Positions 44,901 through 50,470 of a stretch of DNA of 64,000 nt are shown here, in pieces. The position numbers and the translations under genes are program-made. A model generated the notes under the pieces. It ran no database searches. It was not told the origin of the DNA and saw only the letters and a list, made by a program, of their open reading frames with translations. Each line of letters starts with the position of its first letter. The stretch's first letter is position 1. Source of the DNA: Helopsaltes ochotensis (taxonomy: Eukaryota > Chordata > Aves > Passeriformes > Locustellidae); the NCBI GenBank assembly GCA_013400155.1, contig VXBM01001899.1, positions 36,899 through 100,898 of the forward strand, given 5' to 3'.

Positions 44901-45489
44901 AGGAGCGCACCCATCGGGGCTTTAGGCCCCATATTGGGTGCTCCTTGCCCACATCGCCAAGGCAGGGGGTGGCAAGCAGGGATTTCTGTGGAGCAGAAAT
45001 GGTTTGGGGTGCACATCTGAGGGCGCCTCAGCATGGAAGGGGCTTGCCCAGGTGAGGGTCCTTTTCCTCCCCAGCTTCTCCTCCCAGCCCCTCAGCCCAG
45101 CAACCACCCCAACCACAATGCCCGCAGGCTGCCAGTTCTCAGCAGTACCCCCTACCCAGAGACATCCTGCTGCCCACTCTGTCCATCCCTTTTGCACCAG
45201 CCAGGGCGCTCATTCCCCTCGCCCGGGGACAGACGAAAAAAAAACCCAGGGAAGGCGGAGAGGAGACAGTCGCCCTTTTCAGGCTGCACAGAACACACAC
45301 ACCCGCCCTACACACAACCTCGGGGCTGTTCCCCATCCTCCTCCGAAGCACAGCCCGGAGCTCCCACCTCCCACCGCTGCAGGAGGCACCGCCAGGGGCA
45401 CGGACCCATCCCTGGGTGCGCAGGTAGTCCTCGGGGGAGTATACCGGGATGCTCCCCACCCATCCAGCCCTACCTTTGCGGAACGGCAT
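8102..45489 (-). CDS. PFKFB3: PFKFB3, 6-phosphofructo-2-kinase/fructose-2,6-bisphosphatase 3 (whole gene span, complete coding sequence)
   Basis: Bifunctional cytosolic and nuclear enzyme that makes and degrades fructose-2,6-bisphosphate, the allosteric activator of phosphofructokinase-1, and so sets glycolytic rate. I assembled 2 alternative first exons, 13 common coding exons, a 23-nt cassette and a last exon; every junction is GT-AG and keeps frame. The proximal-start protein is 505 residues to the alternative tail, 514 in all. Seen in order: kinase P-loop GLPARGKT (43-50), KEN degron (143-145), bisphosphatase motif LCRHGE with His255, a second catalytic-type His389 in ICHQAV, an AMPK-type site RRNS (Ser462) and nuclear-localisation-like KKPR (473-476). 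The CGPQLANSP junction, MPFRK start, RRNS motif and RBM17 neighbour identify PFKFB3 rather than PFKFB4. The nuclear and degron roles are known for mammalian PFKFB3 and inferred here. Confidence 0.97.
8914..8965. repeat. Poly(T) tract, 52 nt
   Basis: Uninterrupted run of T on the plus strand (poly(A) in PFKFB3 sense) inside the terminal intron. The flanks are also A/T runs. Length is likely polymorphic or affected by sequencing error. Confidence 0.9.
11009..11031 (-). CDS. PFKFB3: PFKFB3 cassette micro-exon, 23 nt (PLLGKAC tail isoform)
   Basis: On the minus strand a long pyrimidine tract (CTCTGTCTCTCTGCAG) precedes 23 nt reading CCT TTA CTA GGG AAG GCA TGC CT, followed by a GTAAGT donor. After GQ it reads PLLGKAC. 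Splicing on to 8131 completes CTA ACA TGA, giving PLLGKACLT and stop. Mammalian PFKFB3 has an isoform ending PLLGQACLT, so the peptide, both splice sites and the shifted frame all agree. 23 nt is not a multiple of 3, so inclusion changes the frame of the last exon. Confidence 0.9.
12061..12231 (-). CDS. PFKFB3: PFKFB3 exon 14 (regulatory tail: AMPK-type site and nuclear signal)
   Basis: 171 nt, phase 0, acceptor AATTTAG, donor GTTAGT after CAA. Encodes EAKKGPNPLMRRNSVTPLAS, PEPTKKPRINSFEEHVAVSS, ALPSCVPQEVPTQMPGQ. RRNS is the phosphorylation site (Ser461 in human, Ser462 here) that raises kinase activity in mammals. KKPR matches the lysines of the mammalian nuclear-localisation signal. This tail is specific to PFKFB3 in the family. 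Confidence 0.96.
13692..13756 (-). CDS. PFKFB3: PFKFB3 exon 13
   Basis: 65 nt, acceptor CTTTCTGTAG, donor GTGAGT. Encodes CRVESISLNIEAVNTHRDRP then E. The NTHRDRP ending is PFKFB4-like in detail, but the next exon is diagnostic for PFKFB3. Confidence 0.95.
13930..13992 (-). CDS. PFKFB3: PFKFB3 exon 12
   Basis: 63 nt, acceptor CCCTGCAG, donor GTGAGT. Encodes DEMPYLKCPLHTVLKLTPVA then Y and part of Gly. Confidence 0.96.
14167..14296 (-). CDS. PFKFB3: PFKFB3 exon 11 (second catalytic-type histidine)
   Basis: 130 nt, acceptor CTGTCCCAG, donor GTGAGC. Encodes SYQDLVQRLEPVIMELERQE, NILVICHQAVMRCLLAYFLD and KSA. His389 in ICHQAVMRCLLAY is the second conserved phosphatase histidine. Confidence 0.97.
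15023..15062 (+). mobile_element. Short CR1 3'-end fragment
   Basis: The stretch GGGAGGTTGGACTAGAAATC followed by TCCAGAGACCTTTCCCT resembles the last part of a CR1 LINE. It is only about 40 bp, so the call is tentative. Confidence 0.45.
15291..15395 (-). CDS. PFKFB3: PFKFB3 exon 10
   Basis: 105 nt, phase 0, acceptor CCCTGGCAG, donor GTAGGT. Encodes GVCEEMTYDEIREQHPEEFA then LRDQDKYYYRYPSGE, bisphosphatase domain. Confidence 0.97.
15537..15683 (-). CDS. PFKFB3: PFKFB3 exon 9
   Basis: 147 nt, acceptor GTCCCACAG, donor GTGAGT. Encodes FAMALNKFVEEQNLKDLKIW, TSQLKRTIQTAEALQLPYEQ and WKALNEIDA, bisphosphatase domain. Confidence 0.97.
15955..16162 (-). CDS. PFKFB3: PFKFB3 exon 8 (start of bisphosphatase domain)
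   Basis: 208 nt, acceptor CTGTCCTCAG, donor GTGAGG. Encodes ELSLIKVIDVGRRFLVNRVQ, DHIQSRIVYYLMNIHVQPRT, then IYLCRHGESEFNLKGRIGGD and SGLSNRGKK. RHG is the histidine-phosphatase signature; His255 is the expected phosphohistidine. DSG followed by Ser (DSGLS) resembles the beta-TrCP phosphodegron described for mammalian PFKFB3; that role is inferred here. Confidence 0.97.
16892..17016 (-). CDS. PFKFB3: PFKFB3 exon 7
   Basis: 125 nt, acceptor TGTTGCAG, donor GTAAGA. Encodes EVKLSSPDYRDCNSTDAMED, FMKRINCYQASYQPLDPDDY and DR. This is the end of the kinase domain leading into the bisphosphatase domain. Confidence 0.97.
17950..18655 (-). mobile_element. Eroded CR1 LINE fragment (antisense to plus strand)
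   Basis: Several phrases characteristic of inverted avian CR1 internal sequence occur in order: ATCTGCTCCATGAT, GCCTGTAGTCCCCCAG, CAGGAGCTCCTTGTTCATCC, CCCTCCTTGTTGGTGACA, TTCCAGGAACCTCCTAGATT and CAGGGTGGTTGAAGCCC. It is diverged with gaps and lies in the PFKFB3 intron between exons 6 and 7. Ends are approximate. Confidence 0.7.
18714..18770 (-). CDS. PFKFB3: PFKFB3 exon 6
   Basis: 57 nt, phase 0 at both ends, acceptor TTCCCAG, donor GTAAGT. Encodes VFFIESVCNDPNVVATNVM, kinase domain. Confidence 0.96.
19067..19141 (-). CDS. PFKFB3: PFKFB3 exon 5 (kinase active-site segment and KEN box)
   Basis: 75 nt, phase 0 at both ends. Encodes VFDATNTTRERRGMILNFAK then ENGFK. DATNTTRERR is the conserved kinase substrate and nucleotide segment. 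KEN at residues 143-145 matches the APC/C-Cdh1 degron known in mammalian PFKFB3. The donor is AAG|GTCGGT, which has the obligatory GT but C at +3 and G at +4, weaker than its neighbours. Confidence 0.96.
19278..19344 (-). CDS. PFKFB3: PFKFB3 exon 4
   Basis: 67 nt, acceptor TTTTGCAG, donor GTGAGC. Encodes QCAMAALRDVKLYLMEEAGQ then IA. The family has ALAALRDVKSYLAKEGGQ here, so this copy shows a few conservative replacements. Confidence 0.97.
19601..19697 (-). CDS. PFKFB3: PFKFB3 exon 3
   Basis: 97 nt, acceptor CACCTAG, donor GTGAGT. Encodes VFNVGEYRREAVKHYSSYDF then FRPDNEEAMKVR, kinase-domain sequence that is nearly identical across vertebrate PFKFB3 proteins. Confidence 0.97.
19991..20116 (-). 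CDS. PFKFB3: PFKFB3 common exon 2 (kinase P-loop)
   Basis: 126 nt. It starts after a CTTGTAG acceptor and ends at a GTAAGA donor. It encodes CGPQLANSP, then VIVMVGLPARGKTYISKK and LTRYLNWIGVPTK. GLPARGKT is the Walker A nucleotide-binding loop of the 6-phosphofructo-2-kinase domain. The first codon is completed by either first exon: T+CC gives Ser with the proximal exon, G+CC gives Ala with the distal exon, exactly as in the mammalian isoforms. Confidence 0.97.
20117..24365 (-). other. PFKFB3 intron between proximal first exon and exon 2
   Basis: 4.2 kb. The left part is unique sequence with a poly-purine run near 22150-22175. From about 22300 to 24365 CpG content rises toward the promoter island. 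It contains a CR1 3' end at 23861-23975, a 22-23 nt poly(A) at 23821-23843 and a CACGTG at 22338-22343. No exon recognised. Confidence 0.7.
23861..23975 (+). mobile_element. CR1 LINE 3' end
   Basis: Reads CGGGCTTTGGAGCAACCCGG then TCTAGTGGAAGGTGTCC, CATGGCAGG, CTTCCAACCTAAACCATTC and ATGATTCTGT, the ordered hallmarks of an avian CR1 3' terminus. Only about 115 bp, as usual for 5'-truncated copies. Confidence 0.88.
24366..24444 (-). CDS. PFKFB3: PFKFB3 proximal first coding exon (MPMELTQSR start)
   Basis: Encodes the 26-residue leader MPMELTQSRIQKIW through PAVPRR and the first base of Ser27, ending at a GTGAGT donor. Human PFKFB3 isoform 1 begins MPLELTQSRVQKIW, so the ATG at 24442-24444 is the start. 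No other in-frame ATG lies between it and the upstream in-frame TAA at 24532-24534. The open frame continues upstream without an ATG and encodes a basic stretch (RKRIKVDAERKK). It sits at the edge of a CpG island, consistent with a promoter just to its right. Confidence 0.95.
24540..25250 (-). promoter_or_regulatory. CpG island, probable proximal PFKFB3 promoter
   Basis: Dense CpG and G/C blocks lie immediately upstream (to the right) of the proximal first exon. They include GC-box-like GGGGCGGGG and GGGCGGGG, and a perfect 12-bp palindrome at 25151-25162. No TATA box is evident. The transcription start cannot be placed from sequence alone. Confidence 0.7.
25441..25965. other. Assembly gap (525 N)
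   Basis: Unresolved bases between the G/C-rich promoter island and an AT-rich low-complexity block. Apparent open frames across it are artefacts. Confidence 0.99.
25976..26285. repeat. AT-rich low-complexity block
   Basis: About 310 bp almost entirely A and T, with TTATTA and ATTTTA motifs, abutting the assembly gap. It is a decayed simple repeat or AT-rich satellite-like DNA. Confidence 0.85.
27396..27523. promoter_or_regulatory. Candidate MEF2/E-box cluster
   Basis: Two exact matches to the MEF2 consensus YTAWWWWTAR occur: CTATTTATAA at 27396-27405 and CTAAAAATAG at 27508-27517. The second directly abuts an E-box CACCTG at 27518-27523. MEF2 plus bHLH pairs are typical of muscle enhancers. 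Motif matches only, so activity is unproven. Confidence 0.35.
28647..28880 (-). mobile_element. CR1 LINE 3' fragment
   Basis: Begins CACAGAATGGTTTGGGTT and continues CCTGCCATGGGCAGGGACAC, GACACTTCCAGGGATCC and CTTCTCTGGGCAACCCG, the reverse complement of an avian CR1 3' end. Confidence 0.92.
29061..29086. repeat. (CAAA)n microsatellite
   Basis: Tandem CAAA units, about six copies, within an A-rich segment. Confidence 0.85.
29342..29364. promoter_or_regulatory. Perfect inverted repeat with paired GATA motifs
   Basis: ATTTTTATCAG and CTGATAAAAAT are exact inverted copies separated by one G, placing two TTATC/GATAA motifs head to head. It may be a palindromic GATA-factor site; function is inferred. 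Confidence 0.4.
31265..31495 (+). mobile_element. CR1 LINE 3' fragment
   Basis: Contains GATATTATGAAGAAATTCTT, CCCTGGCACAGGTTG, CCCTGGAAGTGTCCAAGGC, CCCTGCCCATGGCAGGGG and ends CATTCTGTGATTCTGTGAAA, the complete 3' signature of CR1. Confidence 0.93.
32109..32654 (-). mobile_element. Solo LTR of an avian endogenous retrovirus
   Basis: The plus-strand stretch starting TCATGGTTTAACCCTGGCTG, continuing GTGAGAAAACTCATGGGTTG, CAGTTTAATGGGTAAAGC, CAAAACAAGGAATTAATTCC, GGTCAGTTTGGGGTCAGCTG, TATTATCAACACTGTTTT and ending CCAAACCAGCACA, is the reverse of a widespread avian LTR. The 3' part in LTR sense has a CCATTAAACTG polyadenylation-type motif. No internal viral coding sequence flanks it, so it is a solo LTR. 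No clear target duplication remains; it is diverged. Confidence 0.8.
32880..32922. repeat. Poly(C) low-complexity tract
   Basis: Nearly pure C over about 40 nt with scattered A and T; G-quadruplex capacity on the minus strand. Confidence 0.85.
33303..33342. promoter_or_regulatory. Two ACGTG cores 30 bp apart
   Basis: CACGTG at 33303-33308 and GACGTGC ending near 33343. Both contain the RCGTG core of hypoxia-response elements. PFKFB3 is a known HIF target in mammals, but the elements there lie in the promoter; relevance here is speculative. Confidence 0.2.
34443..34733 (+). mobile_element. Solo LTR with 4-bp target duplication (ctga)
   Basis: Begins TGTTGTTCACCG, has a TATA-like CTATATATGG, then AGAATAAAGGTCAGCCC as polyadenylation region, and ends CTTGCCGTGCTCAACA. 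CTGA flanks both sides (34439-34442 and 34734-34737). TG...CA ends and a 4-bp duplication indicate an endogenous-retrovirus LTR, about 291 bp. No viral genes are attached. Confidence 0.78.
35491..35660 (-). mobile_element. CR1 LINE 3' fragment
   Basis: Starts AATCACAGAATGGTTTGGGC, then CCAACCCCCTGCCATGGGCA, CCAGGTTGCTCCAAGCCCC and CAGCCACAGCTTCTCTG. Reverse complement of a CR1 3' end. Confidence 0.92.
38000..38427 (-). mobile_element. Solo LTR with 4-bp target duplication (gtac), same family as 47776-48225
   Basis: In minus sense it starts CGATGCCTTAGG (TG mutated to CG). It contains CTGAAGCTGTAATTGGA, ATATGCAAATAGAC, a CATTAAATATATCCAC polyadenylation-type region and CCTCTGTTTCTAGGTAAGCC, and ends GGCATCA. 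GTAC flanks it at 37996-37999 and 38428-38431. The element at 47776-48225 has the same blocks in the same order. No viral genes adjoin it. Confidence 0.8.
38543..38602. other. Assembly gap (60 N)
   Basis: Short unresolved stretch just right of the solo LTR; sequence resumes G/C-rich. Confidence 0.99.
39455..39503. repeat. Mixed trinucleotide repeat (TTG/TTA/ATA)
   Basis: Runs of TTG, TTA and AAT units over about 50 bp. Confidence 0.85.
41885..42436 (+). mobile_element. Longer CR1 LINE fragment (about 550 bp)
   Basis: Ordered CR1 motifs: CACCGTGTCCAGCTCGGGG, GTTCAGCCTGGAGAAGGCTT, GAGGGTTGATTTATATTAGA, GACCCTGGCACAGGTAGCCC, CTTTCCAACCCAAACTGTTC. Diverged but continuous, ending in the usual 3' tail. 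Confidence 0.9.
43680..43832 (-). mobile_element. CR1 LINE fragment
   Basis: CTAAGCCACCACTAAACCAT then GTCCCCAAGTGCC, GGTGACTCCACCACAACCCG, TTCCAGTGCTTGACAACTC and AACAAAATTCTTCCTAA correspond to inverted CR1 sequence just before the 3' end. Confidence 0.8.
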
Positions 45490-45560
45490 GGAGCAAGGGG
45501 AGGAGGCAGCGCTGCGCTCGGACGCCTGGGTTCCGCGGACTCGGACGCGTTCTCTTAGAT
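43900..45560 (-). promoter_or_regulatory. CpG-rich region around the distal PFKFB3 first exon
   Basis: CpG density is raised across this stretch, with the MPFRK exon near its right end. Minus-strand sequence about 75 nt upstream of the ATG has a TATA-like CATATAG at 45562-45568, which would place a start near 45535; this is tentative. RCGTG cores lie upstream at 45898-45902 and, as CACGTG, at 47037-47042. Confidence 0.5.
45474..45489 (-). CDS. PFKFB3: PFKFB3 distal alternative first coding exon (MPFRK start)
   Basis: On the minus strand the ATG at 45487-45489 opens MPFRK plus one base, then a GTAGGG donor. Joined to the common exon at 20116 this reads MPFRKACGPQ, matching the alternative N-terminus of mammalian PFKFB3 (MPFRKACGPK). 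It lies about 21 kb upstream of the proximal first exon in a CpG-rich segment. This start replaces the 26-residue MPMELTQSR leader by five residues, giving a predicted protein of 493 residues. The exon is too small to detect by coding statistics; the call rests on the exact peptide, the donor and the correct phase. Confidence 0.88.
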
Positions 45561-47775
45561 ACTATATGAAAAGAAAAATGTATTTCTTCTGTATCTTTAT
45601 TTCTTTCCTTCCTCCCGCTCCTCCTTTCAGAAGGAAACGGACATATTTGGGCAAAGCCCGGCAGAAACCAGCGTCATTCCAAGGGTGGCACTGCAGAAAG
45701 GAGGAAGTTCTTGCAGTTTCAGAGCTTTTAACCCTTCGCTTCCTGGAGACAGCAGGGATGGGGAAGGAGGTGACGGGAACAGGACAGGGAGCTGATTGCC
45801 TTAGAAAGGGGTGAAAGGTACTGGGAAATGGTTTTTGAGTTGATTTGCAGTGGGTTTTTTTTTCTTAGTAGGACCAGTACTGTACTGAGTGTAATGGACG
45901 TGGGTATGATAATGGAATTTTGGCCTCCTGCATCACTTATGCAAATTTCTGAGCTTGTCAGAGCAACAATCCCATCTTCTTCGTGGTGGCACTGGAACAA
46001 GCTGGGAAAACCCAGCTGCTTCAGAAATAAGGAGGTCAGAAACTCAGATCCCCCTGTCCAGCATCTCCTGCCCTTGCACAGGCAACTGAAAGTTCAGATC
46101 CTGCTCTGCTGGATCTCGAGGATGAGCAAACACCCCTTGCCTGGCCTCGCAGGGCTGCAATGAGCCATGAGCTTTGAAACAGCATCAGCTCCGTGTGCCC
46201 TCATCTCTGGAGCTCAGGTCACAGCAGAAAGTGAAGGTGGCACATTTTAACCTGGGAGGGATGTTTATTTTTACTGTGGTTCTTTTGTGCCCTCCCTGGA
46301 GGTAGAAAAAGACACTGGCTTGGAGGAGGTTCAAGAGAAAACTCTTAGAAATGTGCACAGTAGGACCCCATCCTTTCATCTTGGTGCTTGACAGCAATAC
46401 CATGAGCTCCATGCTGTGTCTCTGCTCCCTGCAAAACTCTTTTTTCCCTCCTCGAGCCAACAAGACTTTACCCAAACCATCCCTGGGGTGCTCTAAAGCC
46501 TCCCCATGCATCTCCTGCAAGCTCCAGCCCCATCCAGACCACCTCGTTGCTCTGTGAGTGTTTTTCATCCTCCCCAGGGCAAAGTCTGCTAGGTTTGGTT
46601 TCACCCCCACTGGGGAAACCTGTTTAGGTTTGGGTGAGGAGCACTCCAAAAAAAACACCCCACAGGCTGTTATGAGAGCTGTGGCTCCATCAGGAATGGC
46701 AGGGACAGGAACACCAATGTTCTACATGGCTTTGCTGCCTGTGTCCTGCTCAGGGAATGTTGGCTGCTGCATGTGGAGATGTTCCTGAGCCCCAGCACCA
46801 TGTGAGGAACGAAAGTGTTCAAGATTTGGTGGCATGGGCAGTGACTGGAACCAGTTACAGCAGCTGGCCCTGCCCCTGGAAAACACAGCAGGACAGGCTG
46901 GGGGGTCTGCCCAAGCAAATTGAGCAGGCAACCATTTCCTTGGGGGAAAATCGTCCCAAAATGGAATTTCCCAGGATGTTTAGTAACCTTAAAGGGCCAC
47001 AGGCTGGGAAAATTTAAGGCAGGTGGGTTGGACATCCACGTGCTGTTGCCAGACAGCCCAGAAGGTAAAGGAGAGTCCTCCTTCACCTCCTCCATGTATC
47101 CCAGCACCTAGGTGGAAGGGAAGGACACCCCAGCTATGCCCAAGGCCAGGGCAGCAGGACCCAGGAGTTCTCCTGGTCCACCTCAGCTCTTACCCAGCCC
47201 TCTGCTCTGGCAAACAAGTGGAATTCCTTGGAGTGATGAGCTTTTAAACCTCTGCAAAACCAGATTTTTACAGTTTTATTTCCCAGGATAAATGTGGATT
47301 AGCAGTTCATCTCCTGGAAAGGAGATGAAAGGATATTTCCAGGAAACTTAATGCAATGTATTCAGGGTTAGGCCCAAATGAGTGTCTTATCCATGACAAT
47401 CCATGTTTAGATGCTCATGTCCAAGTTTGTTGTCCATAAGATCCTGCTCAGTGTCTGCACATCTTGGAAGGGGATTCACTCCTCAGATGTTTTTTTTCCC
47501 AATACTGATTTTGCCTGGACAATGCCACTTCAACTTCAAAAACTTCCCAGTAGGAGCATCCAAAGTTTCATAGTTGTGACCAGGACCTGTATTAGAGGGT
47601 GATGGTTCAGGTCCCCATTAAGGTGCTTCTGTCACCTGGTTCTTAACTCCAGTTGTTCTGTGCATTGAGCTAGAAAGATCTCAGATGGGACCATCCTTGG
47701 TATCCATACTTCTGCTTTCCATTTTCCAGAAAATTCCAGACACCAGCTTCCAAGCTACAGCCAAGGTCATCACAG

Positions 47776-48225
47776 TGATACCTTAAGTTTTATCTTTCAT
47801 GTTTTCCAGATTCTGTGCTGCCTAGGGGTATAGTTCTAAGCCTCACATTCAGTGTCACTCAGCTCTCTTCACAGAGCAGGGAGACAAAACAAATCCTTCT
47901 CCTGCTGGAGACCAAGGACAACTTTCAGGCCCAAAAGCACAAACAAGAGTGGGAGGAAGGGAGGAACAAGAAGGATGGGACCTTACAACCTGAAGCTGTA
48001 ATTGGACAATTAAACCCCAATATGCAAATGAACCAAAACTTATAAAAGTGTGAGACTTCGTGACTGTTTGTCCATTTTGTGACCATTTTGGGTCCACTTT
48101 GGGTGCAGCCCTGGCCAGGCTCTTGTCCTGCCCAAGGTGTATCCTTAAAGGCCTTTCAATAAATCCCTACTTTATTCTCTATCTCTGTCCAGTCTCTGTT
48201 TCAGGTCAGCCTTCCCAAGGCATCA
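47776..48225 (+). mobile_element. Solo LTR with 4-bp target duplication (acag)
   Basis: Starts TGATACCTTAAG and ends AAGGCATCA, flanked by ACAG at 47772-47775 and 48226-48229. It contains CTGAAGCTGTAATTGGACAA, ATATGCAAATGAACC, a TATA-like ACTTATAAAAGTG and a polyadenylation region CAATAAATCCCTACTTTATT. Endogenous-retrovirus LTR without attached viral genes; related to the copy at 38000-38427 by shared blocks and matching ends. Confidence 0.85.
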
Positions 48226-48429
48226 ACAGGAGTCAGAGCATCTTTCCCTGTATCAGATATTATTGAGTTTCACCCACAGAAAGCACCTCAGGCATCTCAG
48301 TGGTGCCAGGCAGTTTAAATAAGCAGAGAAGACTTCAAACATAATTTGGGGATTTCTGGTGTATGAGGATCTTCACCCCTTACTCACAGTTCAACAGCAT
48401 TTCTGTCTGGCATCTAGAAAAAACAAAAG

Positions 48430-48498
48430 TAAAAATAAAAATAAAAATAAAAATAAAAATAAAAATAAAAATAAAAATAAAAATAAAAATAATAATAA
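48430..48498. repeat. (TAAAAA)n microsatellite
   Basis: About ten tandem copies of TAAAAA followed by a few AAT units. Confidence 0.95.
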
Positions 48499-48943
48499 TT
48501 ACTGAGAATCAAGGTTGTCCCAAAAGAAGATTTAGATGAAACTAAACAAGCTCTAGGATGGTGAAATCAGAGCATCTTTCCTCCTGGCAGAGAACAAATG
48601 CCAGGCTGCACAGCCAGAGAGGGTGGCAGCGGCTCAGCATCGCTTGAGGTTTTCAGAACATGTTGAGCAAACATGGTGGGAAGGGTTTCAGCTAGCACTG
48701 ATTGAGCCCCAGGGCTGAGGGATGGTCCAGAAAGCTTTCTGAGATCTTCCCAAGTCCTGGTTTCTGTGGGAGAGGCACTTGGAGCCTCAATGGTTGCTAC
48801 CAGTTTTCCCAGCCTGTATAGGAAGGTGTCTCCAAAGGAAACAAAAGCATAATTTAATAACTAATATCTTAGGGCGGTTGTTTAGCTAGAACTGACCCAG
48901 CAAAGGATCCTTTACCTGTCTCAAAGGTTTAAAACCCATATTT

Positions 48944-49195
48944 CATAGAAACATGGAACAGTTTGGGTTGGAAAGGATCTTAAAGACCATCTAGTTCCAA
49001 ATCCCCTTCCATGGGCAGGGACACCTTCCACTGTTCCAGGTTGCTTCAAGCCCCATCCAACCTGACCTTGGAGACTTCCAGGGATCCAGGGGCAGCCAAA
49101 GCTTCTCTGGGCAGCCTGTGCCAGGGCATCACCACCCTCACAGGGAAGAATTTTTCCCTCAACTTCATCCTTAAGCCCAGAAAAACCTCTTTATC
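48944..49195 (-). mobile_element. CR1 LINE 3' fragment
   Basis: Starts CATAGAAACATGGAACAGTT, then GGATCTTAAAGACCATCTAG, TTCCATGGGCAGGGACACC, GGCAGCCTGTGCCAGGGCAT. Reverse complement of a CR1 3' end. Confidence 0.93.
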
Positions 49196-50229
49196 TAGGA
49201 TGGAGATTTAACTTGCCTTCCCCACCTTGCACTGAATCCATCTGTGTGCACAACCAGGGTTTGCATCAAGGGGCACAGAGATGAAATGACCTGCCCTGCA
49301 CATCTCTGCACATTCCCAGCCGGGAAATCATCATTGAACTGTTCTCCCTTTCCAGGCAGTGAGATAATGGGTGGGACCAGTGTGAGACAGGAATGTCAGT
49401 GCTTTCAGCTTGAGCAGCAATCACGGGGATCTCCTTCAAAGCTTGTACTCTACAAGCAAATAAGAATGCAAACAGCTCCTTTGAAATATTTATAACATTT
49501 GGAATGACTTGCATGGCACAAACCCAAGGAAAATGAGGGTGCTGGCAATTGCTGGCACTGGGTACACCAGGGGACTTGTTACATGATTGATCTGGCTTGC
49601 AAAGTTCTGTTTTGTCCTTTTATAAAATGTCTGAGTGCTCAGGCAGGCTCTCCTCCTCCTCCCCTGGGTTAAACATCTCCTGAAGCTCCTGCTTTCCCTT
49701 ATCAGCATCAGATCCCTTTTCCCACTGCTTGGCTGTCCTCTGGCTGAGCTGCTGCTGTCACACCTAAGCCAGTTTTCAAGGTCACACTCCAGTGAGCAGG
49801 CACTGACCATTGCACTTCTGTTTCAGCCCATGCCCAGGTTTTCAAGGCCCTTGCTCATCCTCCCATGCTGCAGCAGCCAGACACCAGTATGCAGCTCCCT
49901 TCCTCACAGCCAGCTCTCCCCATGTGCTCATCACCAGCCTGATGCTTCAGCCTTGCAAATTTAGCAGGGGAAAGTTGCAGAGAGGCTGGTGGCCTGGTCC
50001 TGCTGGGAGAACAGGCCGCACAACCAGGTCATCAGGGCCTAAAAGGCAGGAGGGACTGGGAACGATGAGCTTTTGGAGAGTTTGCAGCCAATCTCCCCCT
50101 TGCAGCCTGACCTAGAGAGATTACTTTTGTTAACCTCTGGTATTAGTGCTGGCATCTTCATATCACAGAGATTAGGTGCTCTGTAAAGATGTGGAGACAA
50201 GATTGGATTAGAGAGATGCAGGTCAAAGA

Positions 50230-50470
50230 TTTAGGACAAGGAGGAATGGCTTTAAACTGACAGGGTTAGATTGGAGATTAGGAAAAAATTCTTCTCTGTG
50301 AGGGTGGAGAGGCCCTGGCACAGGCTGCCCAGAGAAGCTTTGGCTGCCCCTGGATCCCTGGAAGTGTCCAAGGCCAGGCTGGATGGGGCTTGTAACAGCC
50401 TGGGATAGTAGAAGGTGTTGGAATGAGATGATCTTTAGGGCCCCTTCTAACCCAAATCATTTTGTGATGA
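50230..50470 (+). mobile_element. CR1 LINE 3' fragment
   Basis: GGACAAGGAGGAATGGCTTT, GAGGCCCTGGCACAGGCTGC, CTGGAAGTGTCCAAGGCCAG, GGCTGGATGGGGCTTG and a terminal CATTTTGTGATGA identify CR1. Confidence 0.93.

Larger units (their letters stand above)
24445..45473 (-). other. Long PFKFB3 intron between the distal first exon and the proximal promoter
   Basis: 21 kb with no coding exon that I can support. Besides the listed repeats it holds stretches of unique sequence, for example 26290-28640, 28900-31250, 32660-34440, 35660-37990 and 38605-41880. Some contain transcription-factor motif clusters. It also contains the proximal promoter island at its left end and the start of the distal CpG-rich region at its right end. 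Confidence 0.7.

Noticed and set aside
45139..45489. 116-codon minus-strand frame starting MPFRK
   Set aside because: Only the first five codons plus one base are coding; a GTAGGG donor follows and the rest is intron.
44938..45569. Two overlapping plus-strand open frames of about 180-206 codons
   Set aside because: CpG-rich promoter DNA with few stops; proline- and serine-rich composition without family similarity.
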